From Kiloniellales bacterium (GTDB taxonomy: Bacteria; Pseudomonadota; Alphaproteobacteria; Kiloniellales; JAKSDN01): a stretch of 12,640 bases of DNA. The stretch is from the NCBI GenBank assembly GCA_022360075.1, contig JAKSDN010000880.1, positions 1-12,640 on the forward strand. Direction: 5' to 3'. Positions 12,103-12,640 of the stretch are shown in pieces (the stretch's first letter is position 1; each line of letters starts with the position of its first letter). The position numbers and the translations under genes were made by a program. The notes beneath the pieces are model-generated. The model made no database searches. It was not told the DNA's origin and saw only the letters and a program-made list of their open reading frames with translations.

Positions 12103-12640
12103 CGTGCCGTCACCTCCTCCCGACGGGGCGCCAGAAAGGCCTCCATGTGGAAGCGCGCCTGGCGTGGCCCATAGCGATAGTCGGTCCCGACCGGACAGGC
12201 GCGCCGGGCCCGGCAGCCCAGGTCCATGCAGTCGGCCCCCGCGTCCCCGGCAATATGCCGCGCACAGATTGCGACTTCATAACCCTCCGGCCCGAAAGCG
12301 CCGACCGGACAAGCCGAGAGGCAGGGGCGCTCCACACAGGTTTCACAGGGCGCGGCCCGCGCCGCTCGCGGCGGCAGATCGATGCGCAGCGGCAGGGCGA
12401 GCGCGCCGCGATAGGCGTGCCAGAGCCCGTAGTCCGGATGCACCAGCATGCCGAGCGGCGACTCCGCGACCGGCTCGGCCCGCTTGGCCCAGGCGACGAA
12501 GGGATGGTACGGCGGCCCGTCCGAAGGCAGGAGCGCCAGGCCGCCGAGCCGATCGGCGAGCGCCGTCAGGATCCGGCGGCTCCAGCGGTCGAGCGGGTTC
12601 GCCGCAGCGTCCGCGTACTCCGGCGTTCGGCTGAAATGCG
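12099..12640 (-). CDS. Ferredoxin-type 4Fe-4S dicluster protein (5' truncated by window end)
   Basis: The frame is open to the window edge, so about 179 C-terminal codons are visible and the start lies beyond 12640. The ATG at 12449 is internal: the sequence before it (NPLDRWSRRILTALADRLGG, then LPSDGPPYHPFVAWAKRAEP) continues a conserved-looking protein. The visible part has LVHPDYGLWHAYRGAL, then CETCVERPCLSACPVGAF (CxxC-x4-C-x3-CP), then a second cysteine group (CARHI, DCMDLGC, ACPVG), enough for two 4Fe-4S clusters. I recall this layout from uncharacterised proteobacterial ferredoxin-like proteins distantly reminiscent of epoxyqueuosine reductase, but cannot name a function. No signal peptide can be judged because the N-terminus is missing. 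Its TGA (12099-12101) overlaps the GATase ATG, giving one operon. Confidence 0.85.
   Translation of the reverse strand, partial: HFSRTPEYADAAANPLDRWSRRILTALADRLGGLALLPSDGPPYHPFVAWAKRAEPVAESPLGMLVHPDYGLWHAYRGALALPLRIDLPPRAARAAPCETCVERPCLSACPVGAFGPEGYEVAICARHIAGDAGADCMDLGCRARRACPVGTDYRYGPRQARFHMEAFLAPRREEVTAR

Overview
The window is a dense, high-GC (clearly above 60 percent by eye) bacterial chromosome segment. Strong Shine-Dalgarno sites, G/C-rich third codon positions and a GcvA-like LysR regulator suggest an alphaproteobacterium of the Rhodospirillales or Kiloniellales type. That placement is inferred from style and gene families; no marker gene is present. I found no rRNA, tRNA, CRISPR array, insertion sequence or phage gene.

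Layout. (1) 1-2316 (+): the C-terminal part of a large secreted RTX protein, cut off by the window start. Its first visible residues look like the serralysin (M10) C-terminal region. It has calcium-binding nonapeptides, three near-identical ~113-residue modules and a type I secretion tail. (2) 2477-3664 (+): a secreted two-domain protein of unknown function. (3) 3700-4887 (-): a DadA/SoxB-like FAD amine oxidase. (4) 5140-5274 (+): a 44-residue lipoprotein with its own SD and an intrinsic-type terminator. (5) 5390-6616 (-) and 6703-7488 (+): a divergent MFS transporter and AraC regulator, a NimT/NimR-like arrangement. (6) 9893 down to 7485 (-): a Tat-type ferritin-like lipoprotein, a periplasmic cytochrome c, an ECF sigma factor and a soluble RskA-cupin anti-sigma factor. 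(7) 10092-11009 (-): a GcvA-like LysR regulator. A perfect operator-like dyad lies between it and a divergent 75-residue ORF at 11151-11378 (+). (8) 12640 down to 11407 (-): a truncated dicluster ferredoxin-type protein, translationally coupled to a class I glutamine amidotransferase.

How the genes may work together. The most coherent module is 7485-9893. The cupin anti-sigma factor would sense an oxidant or metal state in the cytoplasm and release the ECF sigma factor. A candidate ECF-type promoter lies upstream of the ferritin-like gene, so the exported ferritin-like lipoprotein and cytochrome c may be its envelope effectors. The second interesting unit is the LysR gene and small ORF. The dyad sits near -65 of a predicted promoter for the small ORF and overlaps the predicted -10 of the LysR gene, which is classic LysR geometry. 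The third is the ferredoxin and amidotransferase pair, joined by an ATGA overlap, which implies a shared but unidentified biochemical task.
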